Shown in pieces: positions 27,488-36,267 of a stretch of 64,000 bases of DNA. Each line of letters starts with the position of its first letter. The stretch's first letter is position 1. The notes beneath the pieces were generated by a model that worked only from the letters and a program-made list of their open reading frames with translations, did not search any database and had not been told where the DNA came from. This DNA is from Melioribacteraceae bacterium (GTDB lineage Bacteria; Bacteroidota; Ignavibacteria; Ignavibacteriales; Melioribacteraceae), in contig JAFGMI010000013.1 of assembly GCA_016927595.1 (NCBI GenBank), positions 116,967 through 180,966 on the forward strand. The letters run 5' to 3'. The translations under genes and the position numbers were made by a program.

Positions 27488-30400
27488 ATGAAAGTTAACC
27501 ATTTTAGATCTGCCTGCTCAATATTATTAGTTCTGATATTTTTCCTTTCCGGTCCATCTAAAATAATCGCACAGGTAGATGTAGTATCAATCGTAAAAAA
27601 TGAAAACGGTATGAAGCTTCAGGTAAATGGGAAAGACTTTATTGTTAAAGGAATGAATTGGGACTATTTCCCGATCGGTGAAAATTATTCTTACAGTCTT
27701 TGGACCCAGTCTGACGAGATAATCAAAGATGCACTAGATGGAGAAATGCCGCTGCTGAAAAGTATGGGTGTTAATGCAATACGCCAATATACTGGAGTGC
27801 CTCCGAAGTGGGTGAAATATATTTACGAAGAGTATGGAATTTATACCATTCTAAATCATTCTTTTGGTCGTTACGGGGTAACTATAGATGGGGCATATAT
27901 CGCGAATACGGACTATGCTGATTCCAGAACCCGCAAACACATTTTAAGCGAAGTAAATGCACTAATAAGAGAATTCAAAGATGTACCAGGTGTATTAATG
28001 TGGTTGCTTGGAAACGAAAATAATTACGGATTGTTTTGGGGAGGTGCGGAAACTGAAGATATTCCTGTAGGTGAAACACTCGAATCGGTCCGCGCCAAGC
28101 ATATGTACTCCCTGTTTAATGAGGGAATAAAGGAAATTAAAAAGACTGATACTAAACGCCCTGTTGCCATTTGTAATGGTGATCTGCTGTTTATCGATAT
28201 CATTGCCAGAGAGATAGAAGAACTTGACATATTTGGTGCAAATGTTTACCGCGGTCATTCTTTCGGTGATCTGTTTGAACAGGTGAAAAATAAACTGAAC
28301 GCACCGGTTCTTTTTACAGAGTTTGGTTCCGATGCATTCAACGCCAAAGAAATGCGCGAAGATCAAATCATGCAGACGAAATATGCAATTTCGAACTGGC
28401 GTGAAATTTATGAGCAGGCAAACGGTAAAGGATTATCAGGTAATTCAATAGGCGGTTTGCATTTTCAGTTCAGTGACGGCTGGTGGAAATACCTGCAGGA
28501 AAGCAATCTCAGTACTCACGATAATAATGCTTCGTGGTCTAATGGCGGATATCTGGAAGATTTTGTTCAGGGTGAAAATAATATGAACGAAGAATGGTTT
28601 GGTATTTGCGCCAAAGGACCGACTAACGAGAGAGGATTGTATCAGCTTTACCCTCGTGCAGCTTATTATGCTATCAAAGATGCATTCAAATTAGATCCCC
28701 TGGATCAGAAAGTTACGCTCGAAATGATACGCAGCCATTTTTATAAAATGGAACCTATGGAATATATGCTTATGGCTCGCGGAGATAAAGCAGCTTTGCA
28801 AACTGAAAAATCATCTAAAGTCCGATTGAGCGGACTCCGTATGATGTTCGAAACTTACAGCACTGGTGGTGAACGACTTAGCACTCCCGACGACTACGTA
28901 AAAGGAACCGATGCAAATCCTGCCTTTAAGGGATTTGATCATATGCAGTCTCTCTATGTTGGATTTGAGGCTGAGCCTGCTCCAAATGTAAGAGGTGATT
29001 TATCATTCAACTTGCTGGGGAATGTTCCGCGAAACAGAATAGATGAAATATTCTACGAAAACCGGGGCTTGCCGAAAATAGTGGAAGTTGATGGTGAACC
29101 GACTGTTGTGAATTCTTTTTCAAGAATAAAAGTTTATCAGGCATCCATCGAATGGAATCATCAATGGTTCAAACTGGATGGATTTTATAGAACCGGACAT
29201 TACCACTGGGGATATGAAGGAGACTTTTTCGGATTGTATCCTGAAGCTAATTACGGTCCGAATATAGATATATATAATGGTAACGCTCCCCTCGGGTTTG
29301 AAATTGCGGGTAAGAAAGAACTGGAAGGACTGAAAATTGCTTTTGGTCCGGAATTATGGTGGGGTGCAAATCCGGCAGTTTTAATCAAGTACAACAGGAA
29401 GGTTGGAATGTTTGATATTACCGGTATCTACCATGAAGATCTTGATGAACAGGGAGAAGCTGTAAGCTCTTTCGCGATTCCTCTCCCGCCGACAAGACGT
29501 GCTACTGTTCATGTAGGTGCTAAGTACGGAATATTTGGAGTTGAAGCAGGCGGCATCTGGTCGGGAAGCACTAAAGAAGGTGAGGTTTTTCAACTGTATG
29601 ATGGTACAAATGTTTACCAGGATAAAATTAAATCTGATGATGCCTTTGGTGGTAAAGTAAAGCTTACCGTACAAAGTGGTATATGGAACTGGTACGCCGA
29701 AGGATCAGCTCAGGGTTTGGTAGCAGACGGCGGTGTTAATCAATCGCTTACATTTACCGGCTGGCGCTTAAAAAACAGTGGTCTTGGAAATCAATATAGT
29801 TTTCTAACCGGTCTTAACCTTATTCTGGGTGACTGGCAAATAGGTCCCAATTTTATGTGGCAGAAACCTATTGAAGGTCCGATTCCTAATACTGCTTCTG
29901 TTCCCGGAAGACCACGAAATATTCTTTCAGATCCGTTTGCGGTTCTGGGAAACAGAGAAACTACCGCTGCAGAATTGCTTGTTACTTACGATCCCACTCC
30001 AGCTACATGGATGTATGCTTGGGATTCAGATATACGTGAAGATGCAAAACTGGCTGTCAGTGCCGGTGTAGTTTTAAGGAAGCAGCCTACAACGCGCGAT
30101 GCTAATATAGGTATACTGGCTGATGGCAGAACAATTTTTGCTTTCCCCGGTGCGCCGCCAGCCCGCGATTTATGGGAAACACACGCAAGAATTATTTCCA
30201 AGTTAAGTCCGGGATACGGTATTATTGCAAATCTGTTTGCGGGCGAAGGAGAAGCGAAAGGAAGTGACGCCAGGTTAATTCATCGTTACGGTGCGGATAT
30301 ACGGATTGCGATGAAATCTGTTAAGCTAATGCTGTCCGCCAAGGTTAATGACTGGGGTCCATATGATTATCACAGGGATTTTAATTTAACTTATCCACTT

Positions 30401-30637
30401 CAGTTAACAGCTGATATCTCTACTCATGTTGGTATGCCCGATTGGTTCGATTTGCCTCAGACCAGACTGGGTGTAAAAGCAGCCTGGCGCTCGCTGGATC
30501 AGTATTCTCCAAGGTATTGTCCTACAAAGAATCTTGATATAACCGGTGACGTAGTCTGTGATCCGACTGTGCCAGGATATGACGATGGTACCGAATGGGA
30601 AATCAGAACATACTTACACTTTAATATCGGCATGTAA
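27488..30637 (+). CDS. Exported GH2-type TIM-barrel glycosidase fused to a putative outer-membrane beta-barrel
   Basis: This 1049-residue protein has a signal peptide (cleavage near IIAQ, residue 29). Residues 40-420 form a glycoside-hydrolase clan A TIM barrel, with the acid/base in MWLLGNEN (E177) and the nucleophile in APVLFTEFGSDA (E278), closest in style to GH2 TIM domains. No GH2 sandwich domains are seen. Residues 430-1049 look like amphipathic antiparallel strands (SIEWNHQWFKLDGFYRTGHYHW; VKLTVQSGIWNWYAEGSAQG). They end with a hydrophobic strand EIRTYLHFNIGM, as outer-membrane barrels do. The enzyme may thus be anchored by its own barrel. ATG at 27488 has a strong AGGAGG site. As first gene of the beta-glucan operon it likely acts on laminarin or a related glucan; the exact GH family is uncertain. 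Confidence 0.75.
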   Translation: MKVNHFRSACSILLVLIFFLSGPSKIIAQVDVVSIVKNENGMKLQVNGKDFIVKGMNWDYFPIGENYSYSLWTQSDEIIKDALDGEMPLLKSMGVNAIRQYTGVPPKWVKYIYEEYGIYTILNHSFGRYGVTIDGAYIANTDYADSRTRKHILSEVNALIREFKDVPGVLMWLLGNENNYGLFWGGAETEDIPVGETLESVRAKHMYSLFNEGIKEIKKTDTKRPVAICNGDLLFIDIIAREIEELDIFGANVYRGHSFGDLFEQVKNKLNAPVLFTEFGSDAFNAKEMREDQIMQTKYAISNWREIYEQANGKGLSGNSIGGLHFQFSDGWWKYLQESNLSTHDNNASWSNGGYLEDFVQGENNMNEEWFGICAKGPTNERGLYQLYPRAAYYAIKDAFKLDPLDQKVTLEMIRSHFYKMEPMEYMLMARGDKAALQTEKSSKVRLSGLRMMFETYSTGGERLSTPDDYVKGTDANPAFKGFDHMQSLYVGFEAEPAPNVRGDLSFNLLGNVPRNRIDEIFYENRGLPKIVEVDGEPTVVNSFSRIKVYQASIEWNHQWFKLDGFYRTGHYHWGYEGDFFGLYPEANYGPNIDIYNGNAPLGFEIAGKKELEGLKIAFGPELWWGANPAVLIKYNRKVGMFDITGIYHEDLDEQGEAVSSFAIPLPPTRRATVHVGAKYGIFGVEAGGIWSGSTKEGEVFQLYDGTNVYQDKIKSDDAFGGKVKLTVQSGIWNWYAEGSAQGLVADGGVNQSLTFTGWRLKNSGLGNQYSFLTGLNLILGDWQIGPNFMWQKPIEGPIPNTASVPGRPRNILSDPFAVLGNRETTAAELLVTYDPTPATWMYAWDSDIREDAKLAVSAGVVLRKQPTTRDANIGILADGRTIFAFPGAPPARDLWETHARIISKLSPGYGIIANLFAGEGEAKGSDARLIHRYGADIRIAMKSVKLMLSAKVNDWGPYDYHRDFNLTYPLQLTADISTHVGMPDWFDLPQTRLGVKAAWRSLDQYSPRYCPTKNLDITGDVVCDPTVPGYDDGTEWEIRTYLHFNIGM

Positions 30638-30661
30638 AAATTATTAGTGGAGATTATTAAA

Positions 30662-32845
30662 ATGAGAGAACAAAATATATTTTATACAACATTAACTTTA
30701 ATGCTCATTGCAGCATTAACTCTCTTCACGAGTTGTGAAAGGGATTTGGATGTCCTTGAGCCTGCAGGTTATCCGGATATTCCTGAGGTGTTTATTGATG
30801 GGTTCAGCACGGGTCTTAATTATGCAGCTTTCGGCGGTTCGAAAGTAACAGCTTTTGATGTAGATAATGAGGTAAAATACAGCGGAACAGCTTCAATGAA
30901 ATTCGCAGTTCCCGATTTTGAAGATCCCCAGGGAGCTTACGCGGGAGGTGCTTATTTTACAGATGTCGGTAGAGACTTACGTGACTATGACGCACTTACA
31001 TTCTGGGCAAAAGCTTCACAATCTGCCACAATTGATGTTGTTGGATTTGGTAATGACGCAGCTGAGCTTAAATATCTTACATCAGTTATTGGACTGAATG
31101 TTAATTCAAATTGGCAGAAATATTACATCCCCATTCCCGATCCATCACTGCTCAGTGCCGAAAGAGGCATGTTTTATTATTCCGAAGGTCCGGAGAATGG
31201 AAAGGGTTATACATTCTGGATAGATGAAGTAAAATTTGAAAAACTCGGAACTATTGCACATCAACGCCCGGCAATTCTTGAAGCCGAAGATCAGGTATTT
31301 GATGCCGCAATTGGCGATCAGCTTTCAATCAGCGGTAATTTTGCTCTGTTTAATTTACCGACAGGTATCGATCAGAGAGTTGATTTGGCACCTGCTCATT
31401 TTAAATTTCATTCATCCGACTCAACAATTGCAACCGTAAATGAATCAGGCGTTGTAACTGTACAAGATAGCGGTAATGTTAAAATTACTGCCAGTATTGC
31501 AGGTATTGATGCACATGGCTCTTTAACTGTTCAGGCTGTTGGTGCTCTTCCTAAACCTACGGTTCCTGCACCTGCACCAACTGTTGCTGCCGATAGCGTA
31601 ATTTCATTGTTCAGCAATAGCTACACTAATGTTCCGGTCGATACATGGAATCCTCACTGGGAATACTCAACTACACTTCTCGAAGATATTCAGATAAACG
31701 GCAACGATGTGAAGTTATATACCAAACTTAACTTCGTAGGTATTGAATTTTTGTCGCAGACAATTAATGCTTCAGAAATGACTCACCTGAGCATGGATAT
31801 TTGGACTCCGGATCCGACTGATCCGCCGGCGACATTCAAAGTTTTACTGGTTGACGTAGGTCCTGACGGGGTAATCGAAGGCGAAGATAATTCTTCTCAT
31901 GAGGTCTCTGTTTCCAGTCCTACACTTAAGTCCGGAGAATGGATTACAATAGATATTCCTTTGTCCGAGTTTACAGGGCTTAAGAGCAGAACTCAGTTAG
32001 GTCAACTCGTACTATCGGGAGATCCAAACACAGTTTATATTGATAACGTTTATTTTTATAACAGCGGTTCCGGAGGAGGAGGTGGCGAAACTCAACCGAC
32101 AGAAGCAGCCCCGACACCGGCTCAGAGTGCAGTGGATGTAATCTCGGTGTTTAGTGATGTTTATTCTAATATTGCAGATACCGACTTGAATCCGAATTGG
32201 GGACAAGCAACAGTTGTATCAGAAATTCCAATAGCCGGAAATAATACGCTGAGTTACAGCGGATTAAATTATCAGGGAATTCAACTCGGAAGCAATCAGG
32301 ATGTCTCAGGAATGGAATTTCTTCATCTTGATTTCTGGACTTCTAATTCATCTGTATTAAATATTTATCTGATAAGCACCGGACCTGTTGAAACAGCTTA
32401 TGCATTAACTGTTCCAACCAGCGGATGGTCTGGCGTCGATATACCGTTATCATCATTTGCACCCGTAAATCTTGCTGATATTATTCAACTCAAGTTCGAT
32501 GGTAACGGGAATATTTACCTGGATAATATTTACTTCTACAAATCAGGCGGCGGCGGAACCCCGACAGAACCAACCCAGCCTGCACCAACACCTACTCAGG
32601 ATGCAGCGAATGTTACCTCGGTATTTAGTGATGCATATACCAATATAGATGGAACAAACCTTAATCCGAATTGGGGACAAGCAACTGTAGTATCAGAAAT
32701 TTCAATAGCCGGCAATAGTACCCTGGCTTACAGCGGATTAAATTACCAGGGAATTGAACTTGGCAGTAGTCAGGATGCTTCAACTATGGAATATATACAT
32801 CTCGATTTCTGGACATCGAACTCATCTGCATTAAATGTTTATTAG
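30662..32845 (+). CDS. Multimodular glucan-binding surface lipoprotein, 5' part ending at an in-frame amber codon
   Basis: A lipoprotein signal (lipobox LFTSC, Cys25 from the ATG at 30662) is followed by a CBM11-like beta-sandwich (about 45-195) and a Big2/Ig-like domain (SDSTIATVNESGVVTVQDSGNVKITA). Tandem beta-sandwich modules then begin with 'VISxFSDxYTN' and end with 'IYLDNIYFYKSGGG', joined by Pro/Thr linkers. The ATG at 30662 is favoured over the GTG at 30647 by TGGAG eight to ten bases upstream. The frame stops at TAG 32843-32845 in the middle of module 3, then stays open to 34063. It probably served as the polysaccharide-binding surface protein of the locus. The truncated product would lack two and a half modules. 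Confidence 0.75.
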   Translation: MREQNIFYTTLTLMLIAALTLFTSCERDLDVLEPAGYPDIPEVFIDGFSTGLNYAAFGGSKVTAFDVDNEVKYSGTASMKFAVPDFEDPQGAYAGGAYFTDVGRDLRDYDALTFWAKASQSATIDVVGFGNDAAELKYLTSVIGLNVNSNWQKYYIPIPDPSLLSAERGMFYYSEGPENGKGYTFWIDEVKFEKLGTIAHQRPAILEAEDQVFDAAIGDQLSISGNFALFNLPTGIDQRVDLAPAHFKFHSSDSTIATVNESGVVTVQDSGNVKITASIAGIDAHGSLTVQAVGALPKPTVPAPAPTVAADSVISLFSNSYTNVPVDTWNPHWEYSTTLLEDIQINGNDVKLYTKLNFVGIEFLSQTINASEMTHLSMDIWTPDPTDPPATFKVLLVDVGPDGVIEGEDNSSHEVSVSSPTLKSGEWITIDIPLSEFTGLKSRTQLGQLVLSGDPNTVYIDNVYFYNSGSGGGGGETQPTEAAPTPAQSAVDVISVFSDVYSNIADTDLNPNWGQATVVSEIPIAGNNTLSYSGLNYQGIQLGSNQDVSGMEFLHLDFWTSNSSVLNIYLISTGPVETAYALTVPTSGWSGVDIPLSSFAPVNLADIIQLKFDGNGNIYLDNIYFYKSGGGGTPTEPTQPAPTPTQDAANVTSVFSDAYTNIDGTNLNPNWGQATVVSEISIAGNSTLAYSGLNYQGIELGSSQDASTMEYIHLDFWTSNSSALNVY

Positions 32846-33045
32846 ATAAGTGCCGGACCAGTGGAAAAAGCTTACACATTAAATGTTCCTACCAGCGGAT
32901 GGTCAGGTGTCGATATACCATTGTCATCATTTGACCCCGTCAATCTTGCAGATATTATTCAACTGAAATTTGAAGGTAATGGAGATGTTTTCCTCGATAA
33001 TATTTATTTCTATACAACAGGCGGCGGCGGAAACCCGACAGAACC
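32105..33045 (+). repeat. Tandem direct repeat (about 474-bp period) inside the glucan-binding lipoprotein gene
   Basis: Modules 2 and 3 are nearly identical over long stretches; for example TCCGAATTGGGGACAAGCAA occurs at 32191 and 32665. The period of 474 bases points to a recent internal duplication. The premature TAG lies in the second copy. Confidence 0.8.
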
Positions 33046-34063
33046 GACCCAGCCTGCACCAACACCAACCCAGGATGCTGCTAATGTAGTTTCAATATTT
33101 AGCGATTTGTACACCGATATAAATGGGACAGACTTTTTCCCGAATTGGGGGCAATCTACTGTTGTTACTGTAGAAGATATTCAGGGAGATGCTGCTCTGA
33201 AGTATACTGGTTTTAATTACCAGGGAATACAACTTGCAGGTTCGCAGGATTTATCTGATATGGAGTATCTACATGTTGATATGTGGACGGTTGATGCAAC
33301 AGTTGTAAAGGTATCTCCGATTAATAACAGCGGTTCACCGATGGAATTCCTGGTATCTATGTTTCCTATTTCTGCTGGGATGTGGAACAGTTATGATATT
33401 CCGGTAACTGAATTTACAGATGCCGGTATGTCGTTAAATGAAATAATTCAAATAAAATTTGATGGGCAGGAAGGAGTAAGTCCGTCAAATATTTATCTGG
33501 ATAATATTTATTTCTATAAAACGGGCGGTGGCGGCGGAACACCGACTGAACCCGCAACAGCCGCACCGGCACCTGGTTTTGATGCGGCAAGTGTTATATC
33601 ATTATTTAGTAATGAGTATACTAATGTTGGTGTTGATACCTGGTCGGCAGAGTGGGATGCTGCAGATTTAGCCGATGTACAGATTTCAGGTGATGACGTT
33701 AAACTTTATATTAACCTCGTTTTTGCCGGTATAGAAACTACTTCGCAGACTATTGATGCTTCTGAAATGACACATTTCTTTATGAGTTTCTGGACACCCG
33801 ATGATGTTGACACTCCTTCTGCATTTAAAATAAAACTTGTTGATTTTGGAGAGGACGGTGCTTATCAGGGAGGGGATGATGTTGAGCATGAAATTACTTT
33901 TAATGCAAGCTCATCACCGTCGTTGGCATCAGGATCCTGGGTAAATCTTAATATTCCTCTTTCAGATTTCGTTAATTTAACAAAGAAGGCTCATATCGCT
34001 CAGATTATAATATCGGGCGATGTGAATACAGTTTACGCAGATAATATGCTGTTTCATAAATAA
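32861..34063 (+). pseudogene. Continuation of the glucan-binding lipoprotein after the amber codon
   Basis: This frame is exactly in phase with the upstream CDS and continues the interrupted third module (EKAYTLNVPTSGWSGVDIPLSSF, which aligns with module 2). Complete modules 4 (about 33065-33525) and 5 (33570-34060) follow. The GTG at 32861 has no ribosome site and no signal peptide, so separate translation of an exported product is unlikely. The paired codon in module 2 is CTG (Leu), so the TAG is probably a mutation or base-calling error in what was one gene from 30662 to 34063. Module 5 resembles module 1, and modules 2-4 resemble one another. Confidence 0.7.
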
Positions 34064-34080
34064 GGTGAATTATAGTAATT

Positions 34081-35346
34081 ATGACTGAAATAACTGCTCT
34101 AAAAAAGTTGAATAAATCATCCAAAAAAGAATTGGAAGATCAGAATAAACTTTCGCTTACTGATGATATATTAAGACTGGTCTGGCGGGAACATAAAATA
34201 TCCAGAGCCGAAATTTCCCGCCGGCTCGGATTATCGCGTTCTACGGTAACCGATCTTATGAAGGATTTGATCAATCTTAATTTTATATCCGAAGATGGAG
34301 TTGGCGAATCAAGCGGAGGGCGGAAACCTATTGTTCTTAAATTCAACGATGATTCAAGAGTTGTTTTAGGTATTGATATCGGTGCTGCGAATATCTCTGT
34401 TGTTATGACTAATCTGCGCGGCAAATTACTAATGTGGAAAGAAATTAAATACCCGGCAAGAAATGATCCTGAAGGTTCAAAAAGAATTATTAATGAGCTT
34501 TGTAATGAATGTGTTGCGACTGTCAAAGATGCGGACCAGACACTTCTGAGTATAGGAGTTTCTTTTCCAAGTCCGATTGATCCAAAACACCCTGAGTATA
34601 TATCCGAAAACATTATTCCCGATTGGCATGGTAAAAGCGGCATCGAAGAGCTGCGCGATAAGTTTAATGTGCCGGTATGTATAGATAATGATGCAAACCT
34701 TGGTGCTCTGGCAGAGCATTGGTGGGGTGCCGCCAGAAGTGTTGATGACCTGCTGTACATCAGAATTTCAAACGGGATTGGTGCTGGGCTTATTTTGGGA
34801 GGAAAACTTTACAGAGGTGCTAAAGGCATAGCGGGTGAGATGAGTCATATGTCGGTTGATCCCAATGGCAAACAATGCGGATGCGGTTTAAGAGGCTGTC
34901 TGGCAACAACTGTTTCTGCATGGGCTTTGGAAGCAAGAGTCGCTACTCTTTCCGTTTTGTATCCTGATAGTCCTCTTGTTAAGGGAGAATCTGATATTAT
35001 TGCAATTGAGAATGCTGCTTTAAATAATGATCCGCTTGCATTGCAGATTGTTTCTGAAGCGGCTGAACAGCTTTCAATAGCTATCACAAGTTTAATTAAT
35101 ATACTGAATCCGGAGATGATATTACTCGGTGGAAACCTTACCCGGTTAGATGAAATTCTGTTGAAGCCGATAAGAGCTAAAATGGAAGTGTGTTCCCTGG
35201 TCAGTACAGTTAATAAACCACAATTGCGCATTGGTACACTCGGATCAAAAGCAATTGCTATTGGAGCAGCAACCCTGGCAATTCAGCAAGCATTCAGTGA
35301 TCCTAAACTATTAAGAAAAAATATTACACCTGGAGTATTACAATAA
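34081..35346 (+). CDS. ROK-family transcriptional regulator
   Basis: This 421-residue protein combines an N-terminal winged helix-turn-helix (about 28-85, ISRAEISRRLGLSRSTVTDLMKDLI) with a ROK sugar-kinase-like fold (GIDIGAANISVVMTNLRG, IDNDANLGALAEHWWGA). The ROK zinc site is visible as SHMSVDPNGKQCGCGLRGC with its His and three Cys. The usual Glu after the last Cys is replaced by Leu-Ala, which fits a sensor more than a working kinase. It sits 17 bases after the lipoprotein gene, inside the locus. It is the likely repressor acting at the inverted repeat near 27.24 kb, with a sugar or oligosaccharide as inducer. Confidence 0.9.
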   Translation: MTEITALKKLNKSSKKELEDQNKLSLTDDILRLVWREHKISRAEISRRLGLSRSTVTDLMKDLINLNFISEDGVGESSGGRKPIVLKFNDDSRVVLGIDIGAANISVVMTNLRGKLLMWKEIKYPARNDPEGSKRIINELCNECVATVKDADQTLLSIGVSFPSPIDPKHPEYISENIIPDWHGKSGIEELRDKFNVPVCIDNDANLGALAEHWWGAARSVDDLLYIRISNGIGAGLILGGKLYRGAKGIAGEMSHMSVDPNGKQCGCGLRGCLATTVSAWALEARVATLSVLYPDSPLVKGESDIIAIENAALNNDPLALQIVSEAAEQLSIAITSLINILNPEMILLGGNLTRLDEILLKPIRAKMEVCSLVSTVNKPQLRIGTLGSKAIAIGAATLAIQQAFSDPKLLRKNITPGVLQ

Positions 35347-35387
35347 AAGTGATATAAAATTATTAAAAGAAGCAACAGGAGACTTTT

Positions 35388-36206
35388 ATGACTACCTATA
35401 AAAGAAATATTTCACTGCTTTTAATAAGCAGCCTAATGTTTGCTTTCATAATCTCATGCGAAAATCCGCTTGATCCTGAAAGACCAAACTGGACATTAAC
35501 GTGGTCGGATGAATTCGAAGGTACTGCCGGACAATCACCCGATCCTTCCAGATGGGTTTTTGATATCGGTACCGACTGGGGGAATGCGCAGCTCGAGTAT
35601 GATACGGACAGACCTGAGAATGCATCTCTCGATGGTGGAGGCAACCTGGCTATAACCGCCAGAAGAGAATCTTTCGGCGGGCAGCCTTTTACTTCTGCAA
35701 GGATAAAAACACAAGGATTATTCGAGCAGGCATATGGTCGGTTTGAAGCGCGTATTAAAATGCCCTGGGGTCCAGGAATATGGCCTGCATTCTGGCTGCT
35801 CGGAGCCGATATAGACGAGAATCCATGGCCACAATGCGGCGAAATCGATATTATGGAATATCGTGGTCAACAACCAAATTTAATTCACGGTACTGTACAC
35901 GGACCTGGATACTCGGCTGCATCAGGTGTAACGAAAAGTTATGGATTAGAAAAAGGCAGGTTTGATAAAGACTTTTATGTTTACGCTGTCGAATGGCAGG
36001 AAGATTATATAAGATTCTTTGTTGATGATGTTTTATATAACGAAATAAAACCGGGCGATGTAAATGGAGAGTGGGTGTTCAATAAACCGTTTTTTATAAT
36101 TCTTAATGTTGCAGTTGGCGGAAATTATGTCGGATTCCCGACTAGTGATACTCCCTTTCCACAATCGATGCTTGTTGACTATGTAAGAGTCTATCAGGCG
36201 AATTAA
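35388..36206 (+). CDS. GH16 endo-beta-glucanase (laminarinase-type) lipoprotein
   Basis: This 272-residue protein has a lipobox signal (FIISC, Cys24) and one GH16 jelly-roll domain. The catalytic motif GEIDIMEY (E152, D154, E157) has the extra Met that gives the beta-bulge of laminarinases. WSDEFEGTAG, ARIKTQGLFEQAYGRFEARIKMPWGPGIWPAFWLLG and DYVRVYQ are further family markers. It should cleave internal beta-1,3 (or mixed 1,3-1,4) glucan bonds at the cell surface. AGGAG precedes the ATG. The neighbours (GPH transporter, GH17, GH30) support laminarin as the substrate. Confidence 0.9.
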   Translation: MTTYKRNISLLLISSLMFAFIISCENPLDPERPNWTLTWSDEFEGTAGQSPDPSRWVFDIGTDWGNAQLEYDTDRPENASLDGGGNLAITARRESFGGQPFTSARIKTQGLFEQAYGRFEARIKMPWGPGIWPAFWLLGADIDENPWPQCGEIDIMEYRGQQPNLIHGTVHGPGYSAASGVTKSYGLEKGRFDKDFYVYAVEWQEDYIRFFVDDVLYNEIKPGDVNGEWVFNKPFFIILNVAVGGNYVGFPTSDTPFPQSMLVDYVRVYQAN

Positions 36207-36267
36207 TCTTTCAGAAAAATAAATTAATATCTGATTGTACTAATAATGCAATTTCCATGGAGACAAA

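Noticed and set aside
32843..32845. Programmed readthrough or recoding (pyrrolysine) at the amber codon
   Set aside because: No tRNA-Pyl or pyl genes and no special downstream structure were seen. The aligned repeat has Leu here, so mutation or sequence error is simpler.
32105..33530. Possible CRISPR array
   Set aside because: The periodic repeats are about 474 bases long, protein-coding and divergent, not short identical repeats with unique spacers.
34140..34760. 206-codon minus-strand frame opposite the ROK regulator gene
   Set aside because: It is a shadow of the ROK coding sequence, without a ribosome site or known motif.
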